Below are positions 12,941-23,757 of a stretch of 64,000 nt of DNA, one piece after another (positions within the stretch are counted from its first letter, which is position 1; each line of letters opens with the position of its first letter). The stretch lies in NCBI GenBank assembly GCA_006384855.1, contig VCJN01003151.1, positions 1 to 64,000 on the forward strand, in the 5' to 3' direction. Below the pieces are notes generated by a model. It searched no databases, was not told where the DNA came from, and was given only the letters and a program-made list of their open reading frames with translations. The position numbers were made by a program, and so were the translations under genes. The stretch is from Tetraselmis striata. Lineage: Eukaryota > Chlorophyta > Chlorodendrophyceae > Chlorodendrales > Chlorodendraceae.

Positions 12941-13563
12941 GTCGACGACCCCGCGGCCGGCGCCGATATCCGCCCATGCCTATCAATTGCGTCGCACCCG
13001 ATGGCGCATGTAATCCGACTCAGGGGTGCACGAGTCGGCACTTGAGCCGAAGTCCACAAGGATTCTTCCTCATCACTCGTCGGGAGCGACATCGGCCGCC
13101 CTACGCCACGTGCCCGTCGCGCGCCGAGGGCAGGAGTAACCGACCAGAGGGAGCATCTCGTTTGGTCACGGCAGTCGGGTCGGCCACGGGCCGAACTCGG
13201 AATCGTCGCCAGTCCCGAGGTAGGTGTTTGAATCGGCCAGCTAGGCCGAGGTGCCGAGCAGTCCGCGCAAAGAGCCCAAGATGGAGCGTGCCATTATTGC
13301 AGATGGGGCCACCAATAACACCAACCCGCGCAACATGCGCAATTGGACTGGGGGCTTCTTGAGAAGAGGGGCGCGGTGTCTTAGCGCTCGCCTTTCGAAG
13401 GTGAGATTCGAAGTCGCTAGCTGTCGTCAGACCGGCAGAAGCCGGCTGGTTGCCTTGAAGCAGACGGCGGTACCGGCGGTCGAAGGACGGCGGGTCTTCG
13501 CACGCGGTTCGAGCGTGCGGGAAAGCCATAGCGTCTTGCACGGGACGAACCCGCGAGCATCAA

Positions 13564-13891
13564 CGCGGCCCGCCACATGCCGGTAGGCGGAGCGCGAAGA
13601 TGGAAGATGGGGACAAAAGATGGGCCCGCTAGCTTTTATAATAATTCTACCTCGATTGGGGTCGACTCGCAGTGCTGTGCTGGCCCTGGAGTTGACCGTA
13701 CTCGTTTGTACGGCAGTTTCCTCTTAGGGAGATTCCGGGTGCTGAAGCTTGCGCGGACTACTGTGCTGTTTAGTACGATGTATAGCTGCGAGAATCGCAT
13801 GTGTGCGACATTTGTAACGCGTACGCATGCGAAAGAACGCGCGCAGCGGTCGCCATGCGGAAAGGAAACCCCAACCACTGGTAGTAAACAA
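13564..13891. repeat. Direct repeat, right copy, flanking DIRS-like pol
   Basis: Second copy of the repeat at 10,562-10,879. The sequence to its right, from 13,892, belongs to a different retroelement fragment, so this copy marks an element edge or an old recombination junction. Confidence 0.85.
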
Positions 13892-13898
13892 AATATGT

Positions 13899-14269
13899 GT
13901 TTTAGTGACACAATAGCGGTACGACTTCAGACCGCGGCTGTCGATACCACCATTGCCCCTATCCTCGGTGTGTCAAGCTCGGATCCAACGACTGCATTGC
14001 GGGCCGCAGAGCGCCGCAAAATCCACAAGTATGACGAGGGTGTCCGAAACGCCGCCAACATGCTTCGCTTTATTGTTCCTTTCGCCGTCTCCGAGTTCGG
14101 CTCGCTGGCCCCGCACGCCGAGGCCTTCTTGGTGGAGCTCACGAAAGCTAGCCACACGCACACTGGCCAGAAAATCGGCCAGCTCTGGACTGCGTGGCGC
14201 CGCCGTTTCTCCTTGCTCATCAACATGGCGCATGCAGACAGCGTTTTTGTTGGGGTCTTAGGTTTTTAG
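13899..14269 (+). pseudogene. Retrotransposon ORF tail (probable non-LTR element 3' end)
   Basis: The open frame ending at 14,269 contains F-I-V-P-F-A-V-S-E-F-G-S-L followed by a short helix and W-R-R-R-F-S-L-L-I-N. This resembles the conserved C-terminal segment seen after the reverse transcriptase in many algal and plant non-LTR polyproteins. No reverse transcriptase lies upstream; the direct repeat at 13,564-13,891 interrupts the frame. A 2 x 40 bp tandem repeat follows in what would be the 3' UTR. The assignment to a subfamily is open. Confidence 0.45.
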
Positions 14270-14552
14270 GGTTTGGTTCGGAGGGCGGCACGTGATGGTG
14301 CTCCTGCGCCTGCTGCGTCGCGTCGCTTGTCGGCATGTGTTGCTATGACCTAGGTCATCGGCTGCAAGCGTACTCGCCGCGGCTGATGGCCTACCCCGGG
14401 GCGGTAGTCCCCATTGGTTTCGTGTTTCCCTTTTGGCCTTTCTAGTCGTTTCGTGGATTCAGTGCTTCCCTTGACCCTTTAATTGGTTTCTTGGCAGCTT
14501 GGCAACTTCGTGTTTCCCTTGGGCCCTGGCTCCCCGGCCTCCTGCTTGACCT

Positions 14553-14632
14553 TGGTTTCAGGCTTATGTCTCTCTTTTGCAGCAACCTTTCATGGTTTCA
14601 GGCTTATGTCTCTCTTTTGCAGCAACCTTTCA
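14553..14632 (+). repeat. Tandem duplication, 2 x 40 bp
   Basis: Two identical 40-bp units beginning TGGTTTCAGGCTTATG lie head to tail behind the retrotransposon ORF tail. Tandem units like this are common in non-LTR 3' UTRs. Confidence 0.9.
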
Positions 14633-14888
14633 TAGTTGCTTTTGGTTCTGTTTGTAGTGCGCCGCATATGTTAAATCATTGATGTAAAAATGAACTTCAC
14701 ACCGCGGAAACTGGCCGAGCAGCACGTCATTACGAACTGCCAGCCGCCGTAAGTACCTACGAGGGATGGTACGGTATCTGGGTCCTTGGTGGGGCATTTG
14801 CTGTGGGCAGTCGTAGCTAGGCCGTTAGTGCCCAATAAACCGACATCGTCAGACCGTGTCACACTTGGTCGGACGGAGTTGCTCTCAG

Positions 14889-15005
14889 TTACGTGAGCTA
14901 GCTGCAAAATGCGATCAGGAAACCACCCGAATGGGCAATAGAAAACGTCCACTACAGCAGTTGCGAGGTGGAAGCAGCACCAGAAGAGGGTGCGGAATGA
15001 GCACG
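14889..15005 (+). repeat. Dispersed repeat family R115, copy b
   Basis: Starts at TACGTGAGCTAGCTGCA, passes through CCACCCGAATGGGCAATAG and ends at GGGTGCGGAATGAGCACGGG. It is nearly collinear with the copy at 55,069-55,183, and with 20,450-20,538 plus 23,758-23,790 on the other strand. Confidence 0.85.
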
Positions 15006-15737
15006 GGCAAACGCATCAGACTTGGCCGGACAGAGTTACTCATTTGGCGCGGTACCCTGCTTTGTGTACGGCGGACAGCGCGCGCCTGCTTTGGAGACGG
15101 TGCTGGTACCCGGGCCGGCAGCACGGGCATCGTAGCAAGTCGAATCGCGACGAACGGCCGGAAGCGCCGTAGTAATATGGCGGAAAGCTGTGCGCACCGG
15201 TGGTACTCCAGCTCGACGACTTACAGAAACAGCCCAGCCGGCAGTAACGCCAGGGCAGGGGCGGCGGCGACGGGACCTGGTCCCACTACAGCCCAACTCC
15301 GGAGGTTGCCGCCCAAGACGCTACCGCGGCATCGGGACCACCAGCGACGGGGCACGAATATGAGCTCGACGTGCGCTCTCGCAAGCAGCGCTTCAGTTTC
15401 CGCTCGGGTTGCTGTGGGCTGCCGGGGCGGGCAGCCGTGCATCACCAGCGGTGGCGGCGCGGTCAGGGAGAAAAGGCACAGGCGCCTTGCCGCCGTGGTT
15501 GTGAACGGCTATGGCGGTGGTGGTCCGGGGACAGGGATAGATAAAGTGCGCCAAATTATAGGTGCGATAAACCGGCACCCTTCGCTACGGCAGTCGTACC
15601 ATTTTGCGTTTTATCGTTGTAGCAGTTTCATTCATCCAGTCATCTTAGTATATGTTACTCACCGACATATGTAGCCCCAAGTCTCAGCTGACACGCTTTG
15701 CACCTTGATATGTTGTGTCTCCGGAAGCCAACGAGAC
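15006..15737. other. Intergenic
   Basis: GC-rich open frames of 60-90 codons overlap here on both strands, but none shows a motif or splice-supported extension. The region may contain the promoter and first exon of the gene whose exons follow, but I could not place them. Confidence 0.4.
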
Positions 15738-16223
15738 AGGCAAAGAGGGCAGCCGGGGTTTTGGGCCGCCGCCCCCGGAGGGGAAGAGCCGCGGGCAGGG
15801 GTTTGTCAATCTCAGCTTTCGCGACACCGAGGTCAGCGACGGCTACAGCGAAGCGAGTGCCAGCCAGGATGAGGGGGAGCAGGAGGCTGGACTGGCGGAC
15901 GCAAGGCTGATAAGGCAGACGGACGTGTTTGACAGGGCACAGGTGGGCTGAGCGCTGGCTGGAGTGTGCAGACTGCAATCGCACCCGCATGGCCATATCT
16001 GCCTACATCAGTAGCGCTAGCAGGTGTAGTCATGCCGTCCTGCGCGCGCCAGCCTGCTTATATGATAAGCGGTGCCGTGGTCTGCCACGACAGACGGGCG
16101 CGCAGGGTCCAGAGGAGGGCGGTCCGCGCCCTTCGGTGTGGGACAAGGGCTCAGCAGATGCCACAGAAGATGCTGAGGACAACAAGCGCTACATCTTTGC
16201 GGTGTCGTTGCTGCTGCTCACAG
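15738..16223 (+). CDS. Two probable exons of an unrecognised gene (partial model)
   Basis: Exon A (about 15,738-15,942) reads an acidic, Ser-rich segment with S-F-R-D-T-E-V-S-D-G-Y and ends at CAG|GTGGGC. Exon B (16,094-16,223) follows an acceptor ACGACAG and joins in phase 0. It encodes S-V-W-D-K-G-S-A-D-A-T followed by E-D-N-K-R-Y-I-F-A-V-S-L-L-L-L-T-G, an acidic stretch leading into a short hydrophobic segment, then a GT donor at 16,224. I could not find a start exon or a downstream exon. The matched phases and protein-like composition are the only support. Confidence 0.4.
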
Positions 16224-18144
16224 GTCTTGCCCCACCCTGGCCTGTCGATGCTGAGTAGCATGCGCACCGCCCGATGTTGGACGGCGGGCGCTAGTGGTGC
16301 CGCTGCGATGGGGGCTTGTTCGCGTGAGAGGAAGCGTGGCCTTGCGAGCCAAATGTGGCTGGTCCGACATGGATCAACCCTTGCCTGCTTTGCTGGTTGC
16401 TCCAGGGCTCGCGCGGCGCCTGTACGCCAAGGTGCAACACACTCACAGGGACGACGGGAGATAGGGTGCTGTCTGCTGCTTCGTGCGGCATCTGAAGCCA
16501 CACGGTACATGCCGATGCGGCTTTTGCACAGAGCCATTGCTTTGCCGCAAACTCTATATAAATGACCAATGGCAGTGCCTCTATTTAATGCCGCTGCTTC
16601 CTGGACCCTGGCTTTATGAACATGCCCATTCTCGCACTGTCGGGAAGCGTAGGAGCAGTGGCGCACTCTGCACTACTCATACAAATGCGCCATCCGTACT
16701 ATGCATGACCAGACTTGGCGGCAGCCAGGTTACTCCCTCTCTTTTGGTCCCTCCAGTGTACATGGATGCAACAGGTTCAATCGCCGGCCGAGAGCATCCC
16801 ATCCCGCCTCATCTGTGCGGCCCGGAAACAGCTGCTGGGGTCCGGCACCATGCTGACAACGCACCATGCTACGACTGTCTCCCACCCAAGCACAACACTG
16901 ACGCAAGTGGGCTGGCTGAGCTATGCGACGTCGCCAAGGAGACAACAAGCAGGGCATGCAAGCGGCGCCACTGCCCAGTTTGGCGAGGCAATCTCACCCG
17001 ACTGAAACCGGCAGCAAGTTCCAGCGGCCGTGTGGGGGTTGCAAGAGAAAGGGGGGGGGGGGGGGGGGGGGTGGGGGGCTGAGGCAGCGGACACTGACGA
17101 TTATGTAGCAAATGTGTCAAATGTGTCCTCATTTAAACGCTAAAGACGGTCGCCATATGGGATATTACGGAACATAGCGTCAGAGCGCATTGCCAGCCAG
17201 GCATCCAGCATGGGAAGTCGCTAAAAGTAAGGAGTATGCAGCGTTACGGAGTAACATAGCACAAGAGACAACAAACCAGCTATGGCTACGCAGCAAGCCG
17301 GAGTGCGCCATATAACAGCTGAGCGCGAGTAATCGTCTAGGCGCAGCGCCGGACGTAGTCTTTTTGAAAGCAGCAGCTGCGCCTACCTGATGCACACTCG
17401 CACCCGCGCTAGATGGTACAGTAGCTGCTCGTCCCCCAGTCCCCCTGCATATTCACAGTGTCGACAAGGTTCTGGGGGTTTTACCTATCTCACGCAGCGC
17501 CGCCGCCTGCGCTTCCAAACGCTCCCTCTGGCCGCAGCTCATGTATGCAGTGCCCCCCATGCTTGTGGATGCCTAAACCGATGCGCCTTTCAGCGTGAAT
17601 TTTCCCCATGTGCGTGGACAGTTTCTAGCAGGCATGCGGTCAAGCAAAATCAATCAAAGCAGCAGTCAATGCGCAATTGTCGCCGTTTTTTGTGTGTGTG
17701 GGTCCGGGGGGGGGGGGGGGGGGGGGGGGGGGGCTACCCTTGAATCATCCAAAAAAAGCAGAAGGCGCCATGACAACCACCCGCCTCCCAAACCATTATT
17801 GCGGTTCTGTCTGCGCGTGAGGTCTTCTACAGGCAATGAGTGGCGTATTAGTCTCCGCGAATCCCGGCTGTGAGAGGACCGTGCATGTTATCGTATTTTT
17901 TGCTTTAATAGAGGGTGGCTATTTAACTGTTTGTTGTTAGTGTGCGGGCAGCAGAAGTTACTAGCACGCAACACGCCACGTGTTGCATCTGATAGGTTCC
18001 GAACTATATATAGGAGCGCCCTTCCCCGCCGCTGCAACTCAACGGCGCTCACATCAACAGTGGTTGTCTCTCCAACATGATGTGTATCCGCACTCCCGCC
18101 GCCGGCCAGCACAGCGCGCCCATACCTATTGCCCCGAAAGAGTG
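16224..18144. other. Intergenic or intronic, with G-run microsatellites
   Basis: No gene supported. Two long G runs are present, one at about 17,051-17,070 and a 28-G run at 17,706-17,733. Any continuation of the exons at 15.7-16.2 kb would lie here. Confidence 0.5.
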
Positions 18145-19284
18145 TTACCGCAGCGGCTCCGCAACCGCGGTGAGCCGGCCCCGGGTGGCCCGCCCGTCCG
18201 GGCCCATCAGCGCAGCGCCCTTTGTGAGGGCGCCGGCGGCGAGGTCGCCTGCAGAAGTGTCGATCCAGCCAAGCACGCGGTGCGCGTGATCTGCCTCAAA
18301 GTTGAGCACGTGCAGGCGCAACCGGGCGCCCGCGTCCCAGCGGCGCAGGTCAGCGTCGCGCAGGTGGAGCGGCGCCCAGGCGGGCTCCCGCGCCCCGGGG
18401 AGCGCCGCGGTGTGGCCCAGCAGGCAGAGCCGCCCGTTGCCTGCGGCGGCGCTGACAGCAAGGAAGGGCGCGGGCTTGGTGAACCAAGTGGGCCAGTGCA
18501 AGTGGGCCGCGGAGAAGGACACCCGCAGGCCGCCGGCGCCGCTGTGCCGAGGTGGGCCTGACAGCTCTGCACTCGCTGCCAGCCGGCCGTCCTCGGCTGG
18601 GGAGAACCAGGAACGCCGGACAGAGCCGCCAAAGCGGGAGCGCAGGGCGGGGAGGTCCACCCACGGGAGTGGCGCGTTTGCCAGGGGGCAGTACGTGGGC
18701 GCCGTCGTCGCCAGCGCCACGCCCAGGCGCGCCTGGAAGCCCGGCCAGTCGGCATCCGGGTTGGGCAGCGGCGGCTCCAGCCCCAGCAGCAGGGAGGCCA
18801 TCTCCGCTATCTGGCTGCCGATGAAGGGCGCCTCGTCCAGGAGGTCGAACAGCTTGTGGCGCAACCCGCTCTCGCGCGCGCTGTGCAGCGGCAGCCCGTA
18901 CGTGAGCCACCGGTTGACGGCTTGCACCTCAGCCGCCTCGGCCGCCGCGTCGTCCAGCACCTCCAGCGGCGCCTCAAGCTGCCCGTCCAGCCCGTTCCAG
19001 TACTCCAGCACCTCCGGGCTGTCCGTGCACAGGCGCACCACCACCCACACGCAGCGCAGCGCCTGCAGCGACTGCAGCGCGCGCACAAAGCCATCCGGAT
19101 CGTTGGGCAGCCCGTCGGTGGCCAGCACCACCACCGCCGCCGCGCCTGTCGCCGCCATCTGGGGTGCAGCGCCCTCCAGTAGACTGCGCAGGAAACATCA
19201 GTATACCTCTGTCAGCGGCACACATTAGCACCTACAGTATCAACAAGAGCTCAGTCTGCAGTGGCTCATGCCTTCAGTCACCCA

Positions 19285-19321
<37 letters not shown>

Positions 19322-20068
19322 CTCGCCCCCCCCCCCCCCCCCCCCCCTGCCCCTGCCCAACCTGTCAGAGGCCAGACCAAACTATAGCAGACCCCTGGCG
19401 AATGTGCTTATATATACGCTGCATGCAAATCCAACCTGACAGTTATAATATAAGGATCATTGTAGGTCAAAAATGGCATCAATAATAACATGAAAGGGCC
19501 GCTGCCGACCATTCCTCGTTCTTCCCTGCGCATACCTTTGGATGGTTACAACCGCCTCCGTGAGTGGCGTGGAGCCAGATGGGCCGCTAGCCAGCGCAGC
19601 CTCCAAGTCACGCAGCGACGAGGGAGGGCCCGCGGCGGGCAGGCCGCCGCTGCCGCCGCCAGCGCCGTCCAGCGACAGGAACTGCCGACCGCCGCGCGGG
19701 GGGTTCAGCAGGTGGATGTCGAGCCGGGCGCGCAGGGCGCTCGCCAGCCGTGCCTGCGCGAGCACCGTCTCGCGCAGCTCCTCCCACCGCGTGGCGGCCA
19801 CCCTGCGGTAGCTGCCGCGACCGTCCTGCACAAGCCGGGCTCCGTCCGGCGCCGCCATGGAGCCACTGTTGTCGACCACCCAGAAGCGCACGGGCACGCT
19901 GGCGGCACCCGCCACCAGCGCGGCGCCGAGGCCGAGCGGGCCACCCAGCGAGTCCGCCACCTCCGCCGCGCAGGGTGGCGCTGCCGTCTTGGCAGGAAGA
20001 GGGGGCCCACCAGCCCAGGGGGCCGGCACTCCGACGGCGGGCGGCCACGGTGGTGCAGAAGCAGACAT
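18145..20068 (-). CDS. von Willebrand factor A domain protein, two exons
   Basis: A soluble-looking vWA protein of about 520 residues. Exon 1 runs from an ATG at 20,068 (context AAAATGT; an in-frame ATG also lies at 20,149) to 19,536, and exon 2 from 19,183 to the TAA at 18,145. The junction is phase 2 and restores T-I-Q-S-L-L-E. Exon 1 carries [10 protein letters not shown], the D-x-S-x-S metal-ion-dependent adhesion site at the first beta strand. Exon 2 starts with [15 protein letters not shown], the conserved D-G strand. The C-terminal half has many aromatic and Leu residues and no recognisable domain. The N-terminus is Pro/Ala rich. The partner is unknown; vWA modules bind proteins through Mg. 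The intron holds (CT)n plus 22 C. Confidence 0.8.
19288..19347. repeat. (CT)n followed by 22 C, inside the vWA gene intron
   Basis: About 16 CT units and then a C run at 19,326-19,347, within intron 19,184-19,535. The transcript strand therefore carries G22 and (AG)n. Confidence 0.9.
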
Positions 20069-20449
20069 TTTATTGGCCCAGACTGGTCGAGTCGGACGAA
20101 TAGGGGGCGGAGACGAGGTGGTGGACAGATTGTCTGCGCCGAGTCGCACCCGATATCGCCGATCTGCTTCCGCCAGGAACTTCGTGACGCAAGCAAAGCT
20201 CCAACAGTGCCCTAAACTCGAATCGATTCAAATACGTTTCGTGCCTCCTATCTCGCCGACGGTTCCACGCTCAAACCTGTGAACGTCTGGGGATTACCAA
20301 CTGCCTCGGCTTTTAGTGGCGGGCGGTGGCCTAGCGGATGGTCGTCGGGTGCCTGCGACACGGTAGGACACGTCTGCAACGCAGCACTGCGCTCGGCACG
20401 GCAGATAGCCATAGTACTTGGTAGTACGGGTATGTAGCGACTGCCCGTG

Positions 20450-20538
20450 CTCATATGCCGCACCCTCTCCTGGTGCTGCTTCCACCGCGCAGCAATTGCT
20501 GTACAGGGGACGTTTCCTATTGCCTTTTCGGGTGGTTT
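20450..20538 (-). repeat. Dispersed repeat family R115, copy c, left half (interrupted)
   Basis: Matches copies b and d up to TTCGGGTGGTTT, where the match stops at the first base of the tyrosine-recombinase element. The missing end, through ACAGCTAGCTCATGAAC, resumes at 23,758. Confidence 0.85.
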
Positions 20539-20725
20539 TGATCTAAACTAGTTTATGGGGTTTCCATCCTTGACCTAACCGCTTTTTAGCTACAAGTGCT
20601 GCTCAGTGGTACGGGAACTAGTAACTGTTGTTGCGCCCTTTGTTGGGTGCAGCACGAGTAGACATAAAAGCAGCCAGAACAGCTAAGCCTGCCATCTTCC
20701 AGTTTTCGCTGCGTTCCACGCAGCG
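20539..20725 (+). repeat. A1 split direct repeat
   Basis: Begins TGATCTAAACTAGTTTATGG and ends TTCCACGCAGCG. The other copy is A2. Confidence 0.9.
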
Positions 20726-20849
20726 ATGTAAAAACTGTCTCGTAACCCGTTGCGAGCAAGGTCACCCCAGGTTGTTCAAGACCACACCCGGCTCGCCATC
20801 CGAGTGTGATATTCTCGTCCGTACGTCCGTGCGTTACATACTATGTCAG

Positions 20850-21695
20850 ATGGAGAAGAACCCGTCGTTGAGCCGCCCGACGCTCAAGTCGTTGCAAGCA
20901 GATGTGCGTGCATTGGCTACAGCTGTGGCGCAATTAACGGCTCGTGATCGCGTTGTTGATGGAGAAGGGGCACATGGCTCCGGCTCAGGGCAGCGCTTCG
21001 CGGGACAACCGACAGGCAGCGGGGGAGCCGCAGAGCGCCCCGACTTGCTAGAGCTAGCCCAGAGCGGCCGTGTCGGAGCAAAATCCGTGAGTGCCGAGGA
21101 TGATTACCTCGCGGTGCCAGAGCTACTGCAGAGAGTAGAGTCTGGTTACGAGGCCGTTCGACCGGTCAGCCGAGTGCCTGGACTTTTCCCTTTGAGCACC
21201 GACCTAACGAATGAGTACCTCAAGCAGGATGACCGGCGTCTGCCGGCCCAGGAGGAGTACTTGTGGATGTCGTGTTTCGGGGCCCACATGGCCGCCCTTT
21301 TCGTGGCGCTCGACGAGCTACTGCCCTACGTCCCTTCCACCAACCAAGACTTCACCCCCTACCTCGCGAGAGCTCGGAACCACGCCGAGGCTATCGACAA
21401 GGCGTTTCGGTTTCGTTTGGCCTTCCTGCGGAAGCTAAATGAGATCAAGCGTGTGCATGGTGACCAAGGTGTTCTGGATGTGCTGCGAGCCCAGCATTTT
21501 CAGCCTGCTTCAGAGCATCTGGGTTCCGCGATCTTTGGGGACCTCATGCGGGACTACGAGCGTCGTGTCTTCGAGGCGACCGTTGCCAGCAGTGCCAAGG
21601 CGACCGCTACTTCTCGAGTAGCGGCTGCAGCTGCAGGTCGCGGGCGCGGGCGAGGAGTGACGTGGCGGCGGGCGTGGACGTGGCCGCGAAGGTGA
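20850..21695 (+). CDS. Gag-like protein of the tyrosine-recombinase element
   Basis: Starts at the ATG at 20,850 in a frame that is open further upstream through A1. It encodes about 281 residues: an N-terminal helix (S-L-Q-A-D-V-R-A-L-A-T-A-V), a Gly/Ser linker, a helical middle with E-E-Y-L-W-M-S-C-F-G-A-H-M, and a basic tail G-R-G-R-G-R-G. No zinc knuckle is visible. The position before the recombinase and the basic Gly-Arg end suggest the nucleic-acid-binding capsid-like protein of DIRS elements. The family match is by layout, not by a firm motif. Confidence 0.6.
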   Translation: MEKNPSLSRPTLKSLQADVRALATAVAQLTARDRVVDGEGAHGSGSGQRFAGQPTGSGGAAERPDLLELAQSGRVGAKSVSAEDDYLAVPELLQRVESGYEAVRPVSRVPGLFPLSTDLTNEYLKQDDRRLPAQEEYLWMSCFGAHMAALFVALDELLPYVPSTNQDFTPYLARARNHAEAIDKAFRFRLAFLRKLNEIKRVHGDQGVLDVLRAQHFQPASEHLGSAIFGDLMRDYERRVFEATVASSAKATATSRVAAAAAGRGRGRGVTWRRAWTWPRR

Positions 21696-22234
21696 GCACG
21701 AGTGACGGTGTGGGGCGCCTTTCGTCGGAGCTGCAGGAGCCTTGCGAGGCCACCTTTCGGTGACCGCCGCAAGACGCACCCTTGCAGCTCGACGGCGGGA
21801 TGAGCGCCCTGTGTCAAGACCTGACCCCCCCACCTTACAGACTTCATTTAGACCTTCCTCGGTACGGCGCTTCTTACAGCTACAGCCGAGTGCGGCTCAA
21901 CCATCCGCACGCCTGCACACGGCGGCTCAACCATCCGCCTTTCTTACAACCCCACCTCTGCGTTCGTCGGTTGTTACACTACGTGTTACAACCGGTTCGC
22001 AACGACCAAGTTTCGCGCGTGTACGTTACGCACGTGACAGGCGCTATGAGCGCGAAGGGCGCGCGGGGCGGCCCTCTTACCTAAACCTAGCCCCGCAAAC
22101 CCATACTGAAGCTACTGCAAACCCGTCCAGCAACTACCGGCCAACCGCCGGAAACCTAATTGCTGCTGCCGAGTACTTTGCGAACAGTAGCCGTACCGGT
22201 GGAACTCTGTCGGTAAAAAGACGCACTTACGTAA

Positions 22235-23374
22235 TTGACGAGCCCGCAGCTATCGCTCCGTGGGCTGCGTCACTGCGATCTCGACTGTCTGCAGGACGCG
22301 TTCGGCTCAGACGAGCTAGGCCAGCGGACGCTCGACCTGCTCTCCAGCTCCCTCAGCGCTCAGACCCTCAAGAGCTACGCCGGCAGGTTGTCTCAGTTCG
22401 CTGAGTTCTGCCACGACTCCGAGAACATCAGCCCGCTGGAAGCGACTACTGCTACTGTTGTTCGGTACGTTGCCTGGATCGGGGAGCGAGGGCACATCGC
22501 AGCTAAGTCGCTGCAGCCCTACCTGTCTGCCACCAACACCTTCTTCGAGCTGCACAACCTCGTCCCGATCGCCAAGGACAGCCTACACCTCACTTCGGCA
22601 CGACGTGGGTTAATGTTGCGTCAGCGCCGACTGGACGCTGCCCCTTTACGTGTCCCTCTGCCTGCGGATGTAGCTTATCGCTTCGTCTCAAAGGCCGAGC
22701 TAATTGTGTCTGCTCCTTACCCAGAGTCCCACCTCGACTACCGAGCCCTCTTGGCCTCGGTTGTCAACTTCCTGTTCTTTGCCAGGGGCCTTACTGGCGT
22801 CTCCTGTCGAGTGCAAGATGTGCATGTCGACACCTACAACATCACCTTGCAGATCTACCGCGAGAAGGGTCGCGCTGGCCGGCGGGGACCCGACGACCTA
22901 CGCGTACTTCTCCTTCCGGTGTCCGAGCACCCTCGAGTGGCACGTCTCTTGCGCTACTTCATCGACACCGTCCAGTCTGTCCCCCTGGTTACTGTTGGCT
23001 TGGCTGCCTCCAACTTCTGGGCTGTCAATGTGGCTGAGCAGTCAAAACCTTGGACTGCGGCTACGATGTCAGACTGGTTGTCCACAGCAGTCAACCTAGT
23101 CAACGTTGCCCCCCCTGCTGGCACTTCCTGGACTTCACACAGTCTACGCAAGGGCGCAGCCTCTGCAGCAAACGCCATCGGAGCGCCACTGTCCCACATC
23201 CGCTACCAGGGCGGCTGGGCCACTAACTCTGATGTCGTTCTGGACTACATCGACCCCAACGTAAGTTCTTCCTTCTCCTTGCGCGTGGTTCTTCTTTGGA
23301 CACATCGCCCCCTCCGCCACTTCCAAGTCCAACATGACTCCGCAGCGGTGGCCTTCCCAGTGCCTCCTTCATGA
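22235..23374 (+). CDS. DIRS/PAT-type tyrosine recombinase
   Basis: About 379 residues with the two-domain layout of phage-integrase-like recombinases. The N-terminal SAM-like core binder has L-S-A-Q-T-L-K-S-Y-A-G-R-L and runs to roughly residue 150. The catalytic domain holds a first Arg in F-F-A-R-G-L-T-G, a candidate strand Lys in Y-R-E-K-G-R, the box H-S-L-R-K-G-A (H-x-x-R), then Y-Q-G-G-W, and the nucleophile Tyr in V-L-D-Y-I-D. All catalytic positions appear present. A GT at P-N|V-S after the Tyr could be a splice donor, so the last 35 residues are uncertain. It would integrate circular DNA of the element. Confidence 0.85.
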   Translation: MTSPQLSLRGLRHCDLDCLQDAFGSDELGQRTLDLLSSSLSAQTLKSYAGRLSQFAEFCHDSENISPLEATTATVVRYVAWIGERGHIAAKSLQPYLSATNTFFELHNLVPIAKDSLHLTSARRGLMLRQRRLDAAPLRVPLPADVAYRFVSKAELIVSAPYPESHLDYRALLASVVNFLFFARGLTGVSCRVQDVHVDTYNITLQIYREKGRAGRRGPDDLRVLLLPVSEHPRVARLLRYFIDTVQSVPLVTVGLAASNFWAVNVAEQSKPWTAATMSDWLSTAVNLVNVAPPAGTSWTSHSLRKGAASAANAIGAPLSHIRYQGGWATNSDVVLDYIDPNVSSSFSLRVVLLWTHRPLRHFQVQHDSAAVAFPVPPS

Positions 23375-23453
23375 CTTGGCGCTACCCCTTCTCCGTCAAT
23401 CCACCGCTCTCTACGTTCGCTCAAGACTGGCAAAACCAGACTCAACTTTGAAA

Positions 23454-23639
23454 TGATCTAAACTAGTTTATGGGGTTTCCATCCTTGATCTAACCGCTTT
23501 TTAGCTACAAGTGCTGCTCAGTGGTACGGGAACTAGTAACTGTTGTTGCGCCCTTGTTGGGTGCAGCACGAGTAGACATAAAAGCAGCCAGAACAGCTGA
23601 GCCTGCCATCTTCCAGTTTTCGCTGCGTTCCACGCAGCG
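23454..23639 (+). repeat. A2 split direct repeat
   Basis: Second copy of A1, sitting between B1 (ends 23,453) and B2 (23,640-23,757). Confidence 0.9.
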
Positions 23640-23757
23640 CCCCCCCTGACTCCGTTTTCCCTCCACGCTTTCGCTAAACCATCCTGCCAATTTCGGCTCT
23701 TGAGCGTGTAAAACAGCCTGCGCGACCTTTTTGGCAAAACCAGACTCAACTTTGAAA

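Larger units (their letters stand above)
10562..13891 (-). mobile_element. Decayed DIRS-like retrotransposon (RT/RNase H, no recombinase found)
   Basis: A 3.3-kb segment bounded by direct repeats of about 320 bp (10,562-10,879 and 13,564-13,891), containing a minus-strand DIRS-type pol region. The order on the minus strand is reverse transcriptase (about 12,940-12,170), RNase H-like (about 12,060-11,350) and the pol tail (about 11,350-10,930). Direct rather than inverted repeats fit the PAT/Kangaroo branch of DIRS elements better than DIRS1 itself. I could not find a tyrosine recombinase or gag inside; they may be deleted or too decayed to see. Confidence 0.7.
20539..23757 (+). mobile_element. 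PAT-like tyrosine-recombinase retroelement lacking reverse transcriptase (split direct repeats)
   Basis: A 3.2-kb element in the order A1, gag-like ORF, recombinase ORF, B1, A2, B2. A1 (20,539-20,725) and A2 (23,454-23,639) differ at only about three positions. B1 and B2 share the 26 bp ending CTCAACTTTGAAA (23,428-23,453 and 23,732-23,757). This split-direct-repeat layout is diagnostic of PAT/Ngaro-type DIRS elements. The boundaries are independently fixed because the element interrupts a dispersed repeat whose halves resume exactly outside. No target duplication is seen, as expected for recombinase-mediated insertion. No RT or RNase H is present, so the copy is non-autonomous. Confidence 0.85.
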
